This document shows, one piece after another, positions 1-9,175 of a DNA stretch of 64,000 nt. Made by a program: the position numbers and the translations under genes. The notes beneath the pieces are model-generated. The model worked only from the letters and a program-made list of their open reading frames with translations. It did not search any database and was not told where the DNA came from. Within the stretch, counting starts at the first letter, position 1. Every line of letters starts with the position of its first letter. The stretch is from Pseudoduganella plicata. GTDB taxonomy: Bacteria > Pseudomonadota > Gammaproteobacteria > Burkholderiales > Burkholderiaceae_D. The stretch spans positions 3,844,001 to 3,908,000 of the forward strand of contig NZ_CP038026.1 in NCBI RefSeq assembly GCF_004421005.1. The letters are read 5' to 3'.

Positions 1-1236
1 GCCATCGAACACGCTGTCACCGAGATCATCGCGCAGGTGCGCGGCCGCGGCGACGAAGCCGTCGTCGAATACACGAACAGGTTCGATCGTATTCCCCATG
101 GCGGCGCGCCGGACATGCATGCGTTCGAGATCAAGCAGGACGAGTTGACGGCGGCACTGGCCGCGCTGCCGGAAGCACAGCGCGCGGCGTTGCAGACGGC
201 GGCGGAGCGCATCCGCGTGTTCCACGAACGCCAGAAGCAGGAGCTGCAGGGCTTTACGTACACGGAGCCCGACGGCACCGTGCTGGGCCAGCGCATCACG
301 CCGCTGGACCGCGTCGGCATCTATGTCCCCGGCGGCAAGGCGGCGTACCCGTCGTCCGTGCTGATGAACGCCGTGCCGGCCAAAGTCGCGGGCGTGGGCG
401 AGATCGTCATGGTCGTGCCGACGCCGGACGGCATCAAGAATCAGATGGTGCTGGCGGCGGCGGCGATTGCCGGCGTCGATCGCGTGATCGGCATCGGCGG
501 CGCGCAGGCCGTGGCCGCGCTGGCCTACGGCACCGAGTCGATCCAGCCGGTGGACAAGATCGTCGGTCCCGGCAATGCGTATGTCGCCGCCGCCAAGCGC
601 CGCGTGTTCGGCGCCGTCGGCATCGACATGATTGCGGGACCGTCGGAGATCCTCGTCATCTGCGACGGCACCACGGACCCGGACTGGGTCGCCATGGACC
701 TGTTCTCGCAGGCCGAGCATGACGAGCTGGCGCAGGCGATCCTGCTGTGCCCTGATGCGGACTACATCGCCAAGGTGGAAGCGTCGATTGTGAAACTGCT
801 GCCGACGATGCCGCGCCAGGAAGTCATCCGCACGTCGCTGACGGATCGCGGCGCGCTGATCAAGGTGAAGGACATGGACGAAGCGTGCGCGATTGCCAAC
901 AGCATCGCCGCCGAGCACCTGGAAATCTCGGCCGAGGAGCCGCAGCAGTGGGCGGACAAGATCCGCCATGCGGGCGCGATGTTCCTGGGCCGCTTCTCGT
1001 CCGAATCGCTGGGCGATTACTGCTGCGGTCCGAACCACGTGCTGCCGACGTCGCGCACGGCGCGCTTCTCGTCGCCGCTGGGCGTATACGACTTCCAGAA
1101 GCGCTCGTCGGTCATCCAGGTCAGCGAGGCGGGGGCGCAAACCCTCGGCAAGATCGCCGCCGAGCTGGCGTATGGCGAAGGACTGCAGGCGCACGCCCGC
1201 AGTGCCGAGCTGCGGTTGAAGACGAATGGCAACTGA
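1..1236 (+). CDS. hisD: Histidinol dehydrogenase, 5' end cut by window edge
   Basis: Catalyses the last two steps of histidine synthesis, oxidising L-histidinol to L-histidine with 2 NAD+ in the cytoplasm. The frame is open from base 1, so the first few dozen residues lie outside the window; a GTG at 37 is not the real start. Family hallmarks are visible: [16 protein letters not shown], the GPSEILV loop, the zinc-ligand segment FSQAEHDE, the catalytic Glu-His in AAEHLEI, and the C-terminal [15 protein letters not shown] and [10 protein letters not shown] segments. The gene ends inside the next one (11-bp overlap), which indicates translational coupling in the his operon. hisG is expected just upstream, outside the window. 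Confidence 0.97.
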   Translation, partial: AIEHAVTEIIAQVRGRGDEAVVEYTNRFDRIPHGGAPDMHAFEIKQDELTAALAALPEAQRAALQTAAERIRVFHERQKQELQGFTYTEPDGTVLGQRITPLDRVGIYVPGGKAAYPSSVLMNAVPAKVAGVGEIVMVVPTPDGIKNQMVLAAAAIAGVDRVIGIGGAQAVAALAYGTESIQPVDKIVGPGNAYVAAAKRRVFGAVGIDMIAGPSEILVICDGTTDPDWVAMDLFSQAEHDELAQAILLCPDADYIAKVEASIVKLLPTMPRQEVIRTSLTDRGALIKVKDMDEACAIANSIAAEHLEISAEEPQQWADKIRHAGAMFLGRFSSESLGDYCCGPNHVLPTSRTARFSSPLGVYDFQKRSSVIQVSEAGAQTLGKIAAELAYGEGLQAHARSAELRLKTNGN

Positions 1237-2092
1237 CAACGCGTCCTGGCTGAATCAGGTCTACTGCGAAGATGCGCTCGCGGGCTTGTCCCGCATCCCC
1301 GACGGCTCCGTCGACCTGCTGCTGACCGACCCGCCCTACAACCTGGGCAAGGACTACGGCAACACGTCGGACCAGCAATCGGTCGAGCAATACCTGGCGT
1401 GGACGGAACGCTGGATCGATGCGGCGCTGCCGAAGCTCAAAGAGAACGGCAGCCTGTACATCTTCCTGACCTGGCGCTTCTCGCCGGAGATCTTCGTCAT
1501 GCTGAAAAAGCGCATGACGATGATGAACGAGATTATCTGGGACCGCCGGGTGCCGTCCATGGGCGGCAGCGTGCGCAGCTTCTCGTCGGTGCACGACACG
1601 ATCGGCTTTTTTGTGCGCCGCAAGGATTACTATTTCGATCTCGACGCCGTGCGCATTCCGTACGACGCCGCGACCAAGAAGGCCCGTTCGCGTTCGATCT
1701 TCGTCGGCGCGAAGTGGCTGGAAGTGGGTTACAACCCCAAGGACCTGTGGAGCGTATCGCGCTTGCACAGGGAACATGCGGAAAGGGTCGATCACCCGAC
1801 GCAAAAGCCGCTGGAGATTATCGAGCGCATGATCAAGGCCTCGTGCCCGCCCGATGGCGTGGTACTGGACCTGTTCATGGGCAGCGGCACGACGGCCGTG
1901 GCGGCGCGCCGCACGGGCCGCCGGTTTGTCGGCTTTGAACTCAATGCCGAGTACTGCAAGACGATTGCCCAACGGCTCGCCGCGCTGGAGCATCCGGAGC
2001 CAGAACCCGTCGCCAAGGCCCGGCCGAAGCCGCGCGCCGCCAGGGCGAAGCCGTTGCGCCAACCAGATACCGTAGCCAACACCGTGGAGTAA
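1226..2092 (+). CDS. Orphan beta-class DNA methyltransferase inside the his operon
   Basis: A 288-residue adenine-N6 or cytosine-N4 DNA methyltransferase. Motif IV DPPY is at residues 35-38 and the AdoMet-binding motif I FMGSGT begins at residue 217. Catalytic motif before AdoMet motif is the beta-class order. The HPTQKP segment before motif I is also typical. The C-terminus is a basic Pro/Ala/Lys/Arg tail. It overlaps hisD by 11 bp and ends 2 bp before hisC, so it is transcribed with the his genes. No restriction endonuclease is adjacent, so it is probably a solitary (regulatory or maintenance) methyltransferase. The target sequence cannot be read from the protein. DPPY is more usual for N6-adenine enzymes, but this does not settle the base. 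Confidence 0.9.
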   Translation: MATDNASWLNQVYCEDALAGLSRIPDGSVDLLLTDPPYNLGKDYGNTSDQQSVEQYLAWTERWIDAALPKLKENGSLYIFLTWRFSPEIFVMLKKRMTMMNEIIWDRRVPSMGGSVRSFSSVHDTIGFFVRRKDYYFDLDAVRIPYDAATKKARSRSIFVGAKWLEVGYNPKDLWSVSRLHREHAERVDHPTQKPLEIIERMIKASCPPDGVVLDLFMGSGTTAVAARRTGRRFVGFELNAEYCKTIAQRLAALEHPEPEPVAKARPKPRAARAKPLRQPDTVANTVE

Positions 2093-2094
2093 GC

Positions 2095-3183
2095 ATGTCC
2101 CTCGAAAGCCTGATCAGCAACACCATCCGTTCCGACGTGCGCGCCATCAAGAGCTATCACGTGCCGGATGCGAGCGGCTTCGTGAAGCTGGACGCGATGG
2201 AAAATCCGTACGAGCTGCCGGCCGCGCTGCGTCAGGAGCTGGGCGAGCGCCTGGCCGCCGTCGCGCTGAACCGTTATCCGCCGTCGTACGACGCGCTGCG
2301 CCATAAAGTGGCGGCAAAGCTGGGCGTACCGGCGGGTTATGAAGTCCTGCTGGGGAACGGCTCCGATGAGCTGATCTCCATCCTGGCCGCCGCCTGCGCC
2401 CATCAGGAGCGCCGCGCCGTCATGATGGCGCCCGTGCCCGCATTCGTCATGTTCCAGCGTTCGGCCCAGGGGGCCGGCATGGACTTCGTCGGCGTGGCCG
2501 TGAAAGACGATTTTTCGCTGGACCTGCCGGCGATGCTGGCGGCGATTGCCGAGCACCAGCCGGCGCTGCTGTTCCTCGCTTACCCGAACAACCCGACCGG
2601 CAACCTGTTCGATGCCGACACGATGGTCGAAATCATCCGCGCGATGGGCGACAAGGGCCTGGTCGTCGTCGACGAAGCCTACGAGCCATTCGCACAGCAG
2701 AGCTTCATGAGCCGCCTGCCGGAATTCGACAACCTGATCGTCATGCGCACGCTGTCGAAGCTCGGCCTGGCCGGCATCCGGCTGGGCTATATGTCCGCCG
2801 CGCCGGCGCTGCTGGAGCAGTTCGAGAAGGTACGCCCGCCGTACAACGTCAACGTGATGACGCAGGCGGCGGCCGAGTTTGCGCTGGACCACCTGGACAT
2901 CCTGAACGGGCAGGCGGCACTGCTGCGCGAGCAGCGCGCGGCCCTGAGCGCGGCGCTGGCGGCGTTGCCCGATGTGACGGTTTTCCCGTCGGCAGCAAAT
3001 TTCATCACCATCCGTGTGGCCGATGCGGACACCACCCATACGAATCTCCTGGCCCGCAAAATTTTGGTGAAAAATTTGAGTAAAATGCACAGTGTGCTGA
3101 CGAATTGCCTGCGTATTACCGTCAGCACGCCGGAAGAAAACGCCGCTTTCCTCGACGCCCTCAAAGCGTCGATGGCGGTCTGA
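2095..3183 (+). CDS. hisC: Histidinol-phosphate aminotransferase
   Basis: A PLP-dependent class I/II aminotransferase that converts imidazole acetol phosphate plus glutamate to histidinol phosphate. It has 362 residues, normal for the family. YPNNPTGN and VVDEAYEPF are the cofactor-binding segments, and Lys222 in [14 protein letters not shown] is the Schiff-base lysine. The ATG at 2095 follows the methyltransferase stop by 2 bp. hisB starts 20 bp downstream. A second hisC-type paralog elsewhere in the genome cannot be excluded, but its place in the operon makes this the histidine enzyme. Confidence 0.97.
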   Translation: MSLESLISNTIRSDVRAIKSYHVPDASGFVKLDAMENPYELPAALRQELGERLAAVALNRYPPSYDALRHKVAAKLGVPAGYEVLLGNGSDELISILAAACAHQERRAVMMAPVPAFVMFQRSAQGAGMDFVGVAVKDDFSLDLPAMLAAIAEHQPALLFLAYPNNPTGNLFDADTMVEIIRAMGDKGLVVVDEAYEPFAQQSFMSRLPEFDNLIVMRTLSKLGLAGIRLGYMSAAPALLEQFEKVRPPYNVNVMTQAAAEFALDHLDILNGQAALLREQRAALSAALAALPDVTVFPSAANFITIRVADADTTHTNLLARKILVKNLSKMHSVLTNCLRITVSTPEENAAFLDALKASMAV

Positions 3184-3203
3184 TCCACCCCAGAGCCTTT
3201 CCC

Positions 3204-3803
3204 ATGACCATCGCAGAACGCAGCGCGGAAGTCACGCGCAACACCAACGAGACGCAGATCCGCGTCGCCCTGAACCTGGACGGCACCGGCACGCAAAAGC
3301 TGGATACGGGCGTGCCCTTCCTGGACCACATGCTGGACCAGATCGCCCGCCACGGCCTGATCGACCTGGACATCCACGCCACCGGCGACACCCATATCGA
3401 CAACCACCACACGGTGGAAGATGTCGGCATCACGCTGGGCATGGCCGTGGCCAAGGCCATCGGCGACCGCAAGGGCATCCGCCGCTATGGCCATGCGTAT
3501 GTGCCGCTGGATGAAGCGCTGTCGCGCGTCGTCATCGATTTCTCGGGCCGTCCCGGCATCGAATACCACATCCCGTTTACCCGCGCGATGATCGGCACGT
3601 TCGATGTCGATCTGACCCTGGAGTTCTTCCGTGGCTTCGTCAACCATGCGGGCATCACGCTGCATATCGATAACCTGCGCGGCACCAACGCCCACCACCA
3701 GTGCGAAACGGTGTTCAAGGCCTTCGGCCGCGCGCTGCGCATGGCCGTGGAGCGCGACGAGCGCGCCGCGGGAACGATCCCGTCGACCAAAGGAAGCCTG
3801 TAA
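3204..3803 (+). CDS. hisB: Imidazoleglycerol-phosphate dehydratase
   Basis: Dehydrates imidazole glycerol phosphate to imidazole acetol phosphate, a manganese-dependent step. It is a 199-residue monofunctional enzyme without the histidinol-phosphatase domain found in enterobacterial HisB. Metal-ligand motifs are present: [23 protein letters not shown] and [12 protein letters not shown]. The frame is open further upstream, but the ATG at 3204 ([10 protein letters not shown]) is where homology to the family begins. Confidence 0.97.
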   Translation: MTIAERSAEVTRNTNETQIRVALNLDGTGTQKLDTGVPFLDHMLDQIARHGLIDLDIHATGDTHIDNHHTVEDVGITLGMAVAKAIGDRKGIRRYGHAYVPLDEALSRVVIDFSGRPGIEYHIPFTRAMIGTFDVDLTLEFFRGFVNHAGITLHIDNLRGTNAHHQCETVFKAFGRALRMAVERDERAAGTIPSTKGSL

Positions 3804-3820
3804 TCCACAGGGCTCAGCCA

Positions 3821-4456
3821 ATGAAAAAAATCGTTGTAGTTGATTACGGGATGGGCAACCTGCACTCCGTCGCACAGGCCCTGCGCGCTGTCGCACCGGA
3901 GGCCGACATCCGCATCTCCGGCGACCCGGGCGAGATCGACAGCGCCGAACGCATCGTGCTGCCGGGCCAGGGTGCCATGGCCGATTGCATGAAGAGCCTG
4001 CGCGAATCGGGTGTCGAGGAAGCGCTGCTGCGCGCCGCCGGAACCAAGCCGCTGATGGGTGTCTGCATCGGCGAGCAGATGCTGTTCGGCGATTCCGAAG
4101 AAGGCGGCACGGGGCTGAACCTCCTGCCCGGCAAGGTCGTGCGCTTCCGGCTGGACGGCATGTGCCAGGAAGACGGCTCGCGCTTCAAGGTGCCGCAGAT
4201 GGGCTGGAACCAGGTGCGCCAGACCATGCCGCACGCGCTGTGGGAAGGCATCCCGGACGAGACATACTTCTATTTCGTGCACAGCTACTACGTGCAGCCC
4301 GACGTGGCCGCGCACAGCGTGGGCGAAACCGTCTACGGCCAGCCGTTCTGCTGTGCCGTCGCGAGCGACAATATTTTCGCCACCCAGTTCCACCCGGAGA
4401 AAAGCGCCGCCAGCGGCCTGCAGCTGTACAAGAACTTCGTTCACTGGAATCCCTGA
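3821..4456 (+). CDS. hisH: Imidazole glycerol phosphate synthase, glutaminase subunit
   Basis: The class I glutamine amidotransferase subunit that supplies ammonia to HisF. It has 211 residues starting [17 protein letters not shown]. The catalytic triad is complete: Cys82 in GVCIGEQML, and His191 and Glu193 in TQFHPEKS. The start at 3821 is the family start, 17 bp after hisB. Its partner hisF lies two genes downstream, with hisA between them. Confidence 0.97.
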   Translation: MKKIVVVDYGMGNLHSVAQALRAVAPEADIRISGDPGEIDSAERIVLPGQGAMADCMKSLRESGVEEALLRAAGTKPLMGVCIGEQMLFGDSEEGGTGLNLLPGKVVRFRLDGMCQEDGSRFKVPQMGWNQVRQTMPHALWEGIPDETYFYFVHSYYVQPDVAAHSVGETVYGQPFCCAVASDNIFATQFHPEKSAASGLQLYKNFVHWNP

Positions 4457-4491
4457 AGCAGTCCCACCTTACTACTCATACTGAAAAAGCC

Positions 4492-5286
4492 ATGCTGCTC
4501 ATTCCTGCCATCGACCTCAAGGACGGTCACTGCGTTCGCCTCAAACAGGGCGATATGGAACTCGCCACTGTATTCTCCGAAGACCCGGGCGCGATGGCGC
4601 GCCACTGGCTGGAGCAGGGCGCCCGCCGCCTGCACCTGGTCGACCTGAACGGCGCGTTCGCCGGCAAGCCGAAGAACGAAGGCGCCGTCAAGGCGATCCT
4701 GAAAACGGTGCAGGACTTCGCGCTGGAGCACGACATCGACGAGATTCCCGTCCAGCTGGGCGGCGGCATCCGCGACCTCGACACGATCGAGCGCTACCTG
4801 GACGACGGCATCAGCTACATCATCATCGGCACGGCCGCCGTGAAAAGCCCGGGCTTCCTGCACGACGCGTGCGGCGCCTTCCCGGGCCACATCATCGTCG
4901 GCCTCGATGCGAAAGACGGCAAGGTGGCGACCGACGGCTGGAGCAAGATGTCCGGCCACGAAGTGATCGACCTGGCGCAGAAATTCGAGCAGTACGGCGT
5001 GGAATCGATCGTCTACACCGACATCGGCCGTGACGGCATGATGGGCGGCGTGAACATCGAAGCGACGGTGCGCCTGGCGCAAGCCGTGCGCATTCCGATC
5101 ATCGCCTCGGGCGGGCTGCACAACCTGGCGGACGTGGAAGCGCTGTGCGCCGTGCAGGATGAAGGCATCGAGGGCGTCATCTGCGGCCGCTCGATCTACG
5201 AAGGCACGATCAACCTGAACGAAGCGCAGCTGCGCGCGGACGAACTGACGGGCGAACTGCCCGTCGGTGAAGCGGACGAAGGCTGA
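4492..5286 (+). CDS. hisA: ProFAR isomerase
   Basis: Isomerises the aminoaldose ProFAR to the ketose PRFAR. It is a (beta/alpha)8 barrel of 264 residues. The start [20 protein letters not shown] is the family start; upstream open frame is hisH read in another phase. Asp in PAIDLKDG and Asp in [10 protein letters not shown] are the conserved catalytic acids, and GGGIRDL and ASGGLHNL are phosphate-binding loops. It ends 1 bp before hisF. Confidence 0.97.
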   Translation: MLLIPAIDLKDGHCVRLKQGDMELATVFSEDPGAMARHWLEQGARRLHLVDLNGAFAGKPKNEGAVKAILKTVQDFALEHDIDEIPVQLGGGIRDLDTIERYLDDGISYIIIGTAAVKSPGFLHDACGAFPGHIIVGLDAKDGKVATDGWSKMSGHEVIDLAQKFEQYGVESIVYTDIGRDGMMGGVNIEATVRLAQAVRIPIIASGGLHNLADVEALCAVQDEGIEGVICGRSIYEGTINLNEAQLRADELTGELPVGEADEG

Positions 5287-5287
5287 T

Positions 5288-6073
5288 ATGCTTGCCAAAC
5301 GCATCATTCCCTGCCTGGACGTGACCAATGGCCGCGTCGTCAAGGGTGTCAACTTCACTGAACTGCGCGATGCCGGCGACCCGGTCGAAATCGCGCGCCG
5401 CTACGACGAGCAGGGTGCCGACGAACTGACGTTCCTCGACATCACCGCATCGTCGGATAACCGCGGCCTGATCCTCGACATCATCGAGTCCGTCGCGCGC
5501 CAGGTGTTCATTCCGCTGACGGTCGGCGGTGGCGTGCGCGAAGTGGCCGACGTGCGCCGCCTGCTCAACGCCGGCGCGGACAAGATCAGCCTGAACACAT
5601 CGGCCGTCAGCAATCCCGAACTGGTCTACAACGCGTCGCAGAAGCACGGCTCGCAATGCATCATCGTGGCCATCGACGCCAAGCAGGTGGAGCCCGGCCG
5701 CTGGGAAGTGTTCACCCATGGCGGGCGCAAGGCGACGGGCCTGGATGCGATCGACTGGGCGAAAAAAATGGAAGCGATGGGCGCCGGCGAGCTGCTCTTG
5801 ACCAGCATGGACCGCGACGGCACCAAGTCCGGCTTCGACCTGGGCCTGACGCGCACCGTGTCCGACGCCGTCAGCATCCCCGTGATCGCCTCGGGCGGCG
5901 TGGGCGGCCTGCAGGATCTGGCGGACGGCATCAAGGTGGGCCGCGCCGATGCCGTGCTGGCCGCTTCGATCTTCCACTACGGCCAGCACACGGTGCACGA
6001 AGCGAAATGCTTCATGGCGAAGCAGGGTATTCCGATGCGCATCGACACCAAGGCCGACAGGGTGACGCAATGA
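5288..6073 (+). CDS. hisF: Imidazole glycerol phosphate synthase, cyclase subunit
   Basis: The synthase/cyclase subunit that joins HisH-derived ammonia with PRFAR to give imidazole glycerol phosphate and AICAR. It has 261 residues and opens with [12 protein letters not shown], which fixes the start at 5288. Conserved catalytic Asp residues lie in [14 protein letters not shown] and [19 protein letters not shown] and ASGGVGGL are the phosphate loops. The stop overlaps the hisI start (ATGA). Confidence 0.98.
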   Translation: MLAKRIIPCLDVTNGRVVKGVNFTELRDAGDPVEIARRYDEQGADELTFLDITASSDNRGLILDIIESVARQVFIPLTVGGGVREVADVRRLLNAGADKISLNTSAVSNPELVYNASQKHGSQCIIVAIDAKQVEPGRWEVFTHGGRKATGLDAIDWAKKMEAMGAGELLLTSMDRDGTKSGFDLGLTRTVSDAVSIPVIASGGVGGLQDLADGIKVGRADAVLAASIFHYGQHTVHEAKCFMAKQGIPMRIDTKADRVTQ

Positions 6074-6510
6074 GTATCCCGACCACGACGCCCAGTGTGG
6101 CGAAAGCCAAATGGCTGAACCGCGTGAAATGGGACGAGCACGGCCTCGTGCCCGTCATCGCGCAGGAGGCGGGCAGCAACGACGTGCTGATGTTCGCCTG
6201 GATGAACCGCGACGCGCTGTTCAAGACGGTGGAGCTGGGCGAGGCCGTCTACTGGAGCCGCTCGCGCAAGAAACTGTGGCACAAGGGCGAAGAGTCCGGC
6301 CACGTACAGAAGGTGCTGGAAATCCGCCTGGATTGCGACGAGGACGTGGTGCTGCTGAAGGTCGAGCAGGCCGGCGGCATCGCCTGCCATACGGGCCGCC
6401 ACTCCTGCTTCTTCCAGAAGTTCGACGGCGACGCGCCAAGCGGCGACTGGCAGAACGTGGAGCCCGTGCTGAAGGATCCCGAAGCCATTTACACGGACAA
6501 GAGCAAATGA
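6070..6510 (+). CDS. hisI: Phosphoribosyl-AMP cyclohydrolase
   Basis: Opens the adenine ring of phosphoribosyl-AMP, the third step of histidine synthesis. It has 146 residues and is monofunctional; the pyrophosphohydrolase is a separate gene, as is usual in betaproteobacteria. Metal-binding Asp/Cys motifs [12 protein letters not shown] and [11 protein letters not shown] are intact, as is [22 protein letters not shown] overlaps join it to hisF upstream and hisE downstream. Confidence 0.97.
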   Translation: MSIPTTTPSVAKAKWLNRVKWDEHGLVPVIAQEAGSNDVLMFAWMNRDALFKTVELGEAVYWSRSRKKLWHKGEESGHVQKVLEIRLDCDEDVVLLKVEQAGGIACHTGRHSCFFQKFDGDAPSGDWQNVEPVLKDPEAIYTDKSK

Positions 6511-6860
6511 CGACAGAAGCAAGTACGATCCTGGACCGCGTGGCGGCCACGATCGAAGGGCGCAAGCTGGCCAACGGCGGCGACCCCGCCACCTCGTACG
6601 TCTCGAAGCTGTTTTCAAAGGGCGACGACGCCATCCTGAAAAAGATCGGCGAGGAAGCGACGGAGCTGGTGATGGCGGCCAAGGACGCCCGCGCCGCTGG
6701 CGACGCCGGCAAGGTGTTGTACGAGTGCGCCGACCTGTGGTTTCATTCGCTGGTACTGCTGGCGCAGTTCGACCTGACGCCGCAACAGGTGCTGGACGAG
6801 CTGGCGCGCCGCGAAGGCGTCTCGGGCATCGCCGAAAAAGCCGCACGCCCGGACAACTGA
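6507..6860 (+). CDS. hisE: Phosphoribosyl-ATP pyrophosphatase
   Basis: Hydrolyses phosphoribosyl-ATP to phosphoribosyl-AMP, the second step of the pathway. It is a 117-residue all-alpha protein of the MazG/HisE type. The NTP-pyrophosphatase signature is seen in [15 protein letters not shown] and [15 protein letters not shown], where the E-E and E-D acids bind magnesium. The ATG at 6507 overlaps the hisI stop. It is the last his gene. Confidence 0.96.
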   Translation: MTTEASTILDRVAATIEGRKLANGGDPATSYVSKLFSKGDDAILKKIGEEATELVMAAKDARAAGDAGKVLYECADLWFHSLVLLAQFDLTPQQVLDELARREGVSGIAEKAARPDN

Positions 6861-6885
6861 ACCGACAACCCGACAAGGAACGACC

Positions 6886-7257
6886 GTGGACAACTGCCTG
6901 TTCTGCAAGATCGCCGCCAAACAGATCCCCGCCTCGATCGTCTATGAAGACGACGACGTGCTGGCCTTCAAGGACATCAACCCGGCCGCGCCGGTACACC
7001 TGCTGATCATCCCGAAGGGGCACGTCTCGACGCTGTCCGATTGCGACGCCAGCCATACCGCCGTGCTGGGCAAGATGCTGGCCCTGGCGCCACGCCTGGC
7101 CGAAGAGCACGGCATCTCGGTGGTCGAAGATGCCGAAGGCGCGCCGTCGCGCGGCTACAAGACGCTGATCAACAGCGGACCGGATGGCGGCCAGGTCGTG
7201 TATCACCTGCACATGCACGTGTACGGCGGCCCGCGCCCGTGGCGCGGCATGCATTAA
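6886..7257 (+). CDS. Histidine-triad (HIT) nucleotide-binding protein
   Basis: A HinT/protein kinase C inhibitor-like purine nucleoside phosphoramidase of 123 residues. The start is a GTG reading MDNCLFCKIAAKQIPA, preceded by an AAGGA ribosome-binding site. The triad is His107-Leu-His109-Met-His111 in YHLHMHVYGG, which binds the alpha-phosphate. It sits 25 bp after hisE and is probably part of the same transcript, a linkage common in betaproteobacteria. Its biological substrate is not apparent. Confidence 0.95.
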   Translation: MDNCLFCKIAAKQIPASIVYEDDDVLAFKDINPAAPVHLLIIPKGHVSTLSDCDASHTAVLGKMLALAPRLAEEHGISVVEDAEGAPSRGYKTLINSGPDGGQVVYHLHMHVYGGPRPWRGMH

Positions 7258-7274
7258 GTCAAAACGGTAAAACC

Positions 7275-7328
7275 GGTGACAGGCTCCTGTTTTCGTGCCT
7301 CCGGGCCTAAAAATAGGAGCCTGTCACC
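7275..7328. repeat. Intergenic inverted repeat, GGTGACAGGCTCC family
   Basis: Two arms of 19 bp (7275-7293 and 7310-7328) pair with a single mismatch around a 16-base loop. The core GGTGACAGGCTCC is identical to the element at 16211-16276 and related to those at 12573, 45123 and 49090. It lies between the HIT gene and tatA, and could terminate the his transcript or simply be a REP-like repeat. A partial extra copy (TGACAGGCAC) follows at about 7348. Confidence 0.8.
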
Positions 7329-7429
7329 TGAAATTTCCGGGCGTTAATGACAGGCACATGACATCGCGCGATCGCGTATACTGTGTCGATTAACCGGATT
7401 CGGGCGAGAAGCCCTGCAAGGAGAAAATT

Positions 7430-7618
7430 ATGGGTTCCATGAGCATCTGGCACTGGCTGATCGTCCTCGTCGTCGTCATGCTGGTCTTCGGTACGAAAAA
7501 ACTGGGCAATATCGGCTCCGACCTGGGCAAGGCCGTCAAGGGCTTCAAGGATGGCGTCAAGACCGACGAAGAGAAACCAAACGGTGGCGCTACGCCGACG
7601 CCGCCCCTTCGCAGGTGA
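7430..7618 (+). CDS. tatA: Twin-arginine translocase subunit TatA, apparent C-terminal frameshift
   Basis: The pore-forming subunit of the Tat export system. It starts [21 protein letters not shown] after a good AAGGAG site: one N-terminal membrane helix, then the [14 protein letters not shown] hinge and an amphipathic helix. The open frame stops after 62 residues at 7618. The next frame continues with a natural TatA tail ([19 protein letters not shown]...) to a TAA at 7666-7668. Restoring one base near 7592 would give about 79 residues, a normal length. Only the dispensable, unstructured tail is affected, so the protein may still work. First gene of tatABC. Confidence 0.9.
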   Translation: MGSMSIWHWLIVLVVVMLVFGTKKLGNIGSDLGKAVKGFKDGVKTDEEKPNGGATPTPPLRR

Positions 7619-7710
7619 CCGACAAGGGCACCATCGAAGTGGAAGCCAAGGAAAAGCAGAAGCTGTAACGCGATGCGCCGGCTTTGCTGGCGCGTCCCCG
7701 GCGAATCTCT

Positions 7711-8217
7711 ATGATCGATCTCGGTCTCTCCAAACTTGCCATCATCGGCGTCGTTGCGCTGGTGGTCATCGGTCCCGAAAAGCTGCCGAAGGTGGCCCGC
7801 ATGGCGGGCACCCTGTACGGGCGCGCGCAGCGCTACCTCCATGACGTCAAATCCGAGGTCAGCCGCGAAATCGAACTGGAAGAGCTGCGCAACCTGCAGA
7901 AGAATGTGCAGGAGCAGGCCCAGTCGATCAAGGCCGACGTGGAACAGTCGATTGCGCAGAACATGGCGGAAGTGGAAGGCGCGTTCCGCGTCGACGACCC
8001 CGCCACCGATTCGTATGGCAACGATTATTCGTCCGTCAGCACGGAGCACGTCGCGCGCAAAGCCAAGGAATTTCGCCGCAAGCGCCTCGTGCGCACCTCG
8101 GCCGTTCCGCTCTGGTACAAGCAGAAGAATGGCGGCCGTACGCACGTCGTTTCCGGCGCGGCCCGCGTCGCCCGCTTCCGCCCGCGTAACGGCAAACCTC
8201 CTGCCTCGTTCTATTAA
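7711..8217 (+). CDS. tatB: Twin-arginine translocase subunit TatB
   Basis: Partner of TatC in the receptor complex for folded Tat substrates. It has 168 residues. The start MIDLGLSKLAIIGVVALVVIG at 7711 gives the expected single N-terminal helix, followed by GPEKLPKVARMAG and a long charged amphipathic/coiled region. An open frame 9 codons further upstream has no family support. The C-terminus is basic. tatC begins 3 bp after the stop. Confidence 0.95.
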   Translation: MIDLGLSKLAIIGVVALVVIGPEKLPKVARMAGTLYGRAQRYLHDVKSEVSREIELEELRNLQKNVQEQAQSIKADVEQSIAQNMAEVEGAFRVDDPATDSYGNDYSSVSTEHVARKAKEFRRKRLVRTSAVPLWYKQKNGGRTHVVSGAARVARFRPRNGKPPASFY

Positions 8218-8220
8218 CTA

Positions 8221-8976
8221 ATGAGCACTGAAAACCCGGCCGAAGAAACTTTCATCAGCCACCTGATCGAACTGCGTGACCGGCTGGTCAAGGCGTCCAT
8301 CGGCATCCTTATCGCCACCGCGGCCCTGATGTTCTGGCCCGGCCCGGCCCATATCTACGACATGCTGGCGCAGCCGATGATCGCCGCGCTGCCCGTCGGG
8401 TCGAAAATGATCGCCACGGGCGTCATCGCACCATTCCTGGTGCCGATGAAGGTGACGTTATTGCTGGGCTTCGTGCTGTCGCTGCCGTGGGTGCTGTACC
8501 AGATGTGGGCGTTTGTCGCGCCGGGCCTGTACACGCATGAAAAGCGCCTTGTCGCGCCGCTGGTGATTTCGTCGTCGCTGCTGTTCATTGGCGGCGTCGC
8601 GTTCTGTTATTTCCTCGTGTTCGGCCGCGTGTTCGCGTTCATCAGCGAGTTTTCGCCGTCATCGATCGCCGTCACGCCGGACATCGAGAACTACCTCGAC
8701 TTCGTCATGTCCATGTGCCTGGCGTTCGGCGCCGCCTTCGAGGTGCCGGTCGTCGTCGTTATCCTCGTGCGGATGGGCATCGTTTCGCTGGCCAAGCTGA
8801 AGGAATGGCGGCCGTACGTGATCGTCGGCGCCTTCGTCATCGCCGCCATCGTCACGCCGCCGGACGTCGTCAGCCAGTTCTCGCTGGCCATTCCGATGTG
8901 GCTGCTGTTCGAGGTGGGGCTGCTGGTATCGCCGATGTTCGTCAAGCTGACGCAGGCACCGGAAGAGCAGGTTTAG
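8221..8976 (+). CDS. tatC: Twin-arginine translocase subunit TatC
   Basis: A polytopic inner-membrane receptor that binds the twin-arginine signal. It has 251 residues, with six hydrophobic segments readable between residues 20 and 240. Family motifs include the N-terminal FISHLIELRDRLVKA and LPWVLYQMWAFVAPGLY. It is the last gene of tatABC and is followed by a strong hairpin. A client is encoded in this window: the PhoD phosphatase at 45250-46941 has a twin-arginine signal. Confidence 0.97.
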   Translation: MSTENPAEETFISHLIELRDRLVKASIGILIATAALMFWPGPAHIYDMLAQPMIAALPVGSKMIATGVIAPFLVPMKVTLLLGFVLSLPWVLYQMWAFVAPGLYTHEKRLVAPLVISSSLLFIGGVAFCYFLVFGRVFAFISEFSPSSIAVTPDIENYLDFVMSMCLAFGAAFEVPVVVVILVRMGIVSLAKLKEWRPYVIVGAFVIAAIVTPPDVVSQFSLAIPMWLLFEVGLLVSPMFVKLTQAPEEQV

Positions 8977-8986
8977 TAAAAAACAC

Positions 8987-9012
8987 CAACGCCAACCGCA
9001 CGGTTGGCGTTG
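8987..9012. terminator. Hairpin terminator between convergent tatC and SNF2 gene
   Basis: A perfect 12-bp stem CAACGCCAACCG / CGGTTGGCGTTG closed by a two-base spacer, with an A-run just upstream on the + strand. It lies between the tatC stop (8976) and the 3' end of the - strand helicase. It could act in both directions, though the T-tract is weak on the + side. Confidence 0.75.
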
Positions 9013-9175
9013 TCGTTCATGGCTCAGGCAGGCAAGGGCGCTGGCGCTCGGCAGCTGCCGACCAGGGCGTCGCCTAGCGCGGCTCGCCCGCGGCGTCCAC
9101 GAACCTTGCTGTCAGACGCCTGATGGCACCTTCGGTCGGAGAGCAGCCAGTGCCCAAAATGATCTGTCCCGGCGT

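Noticed and set aside
1121..3090. Overlapping - strand frames across hisD-hisC
   Set aside because: Antisense shadows of well-supported his genes with no homology pattern or ribosome-binding site.
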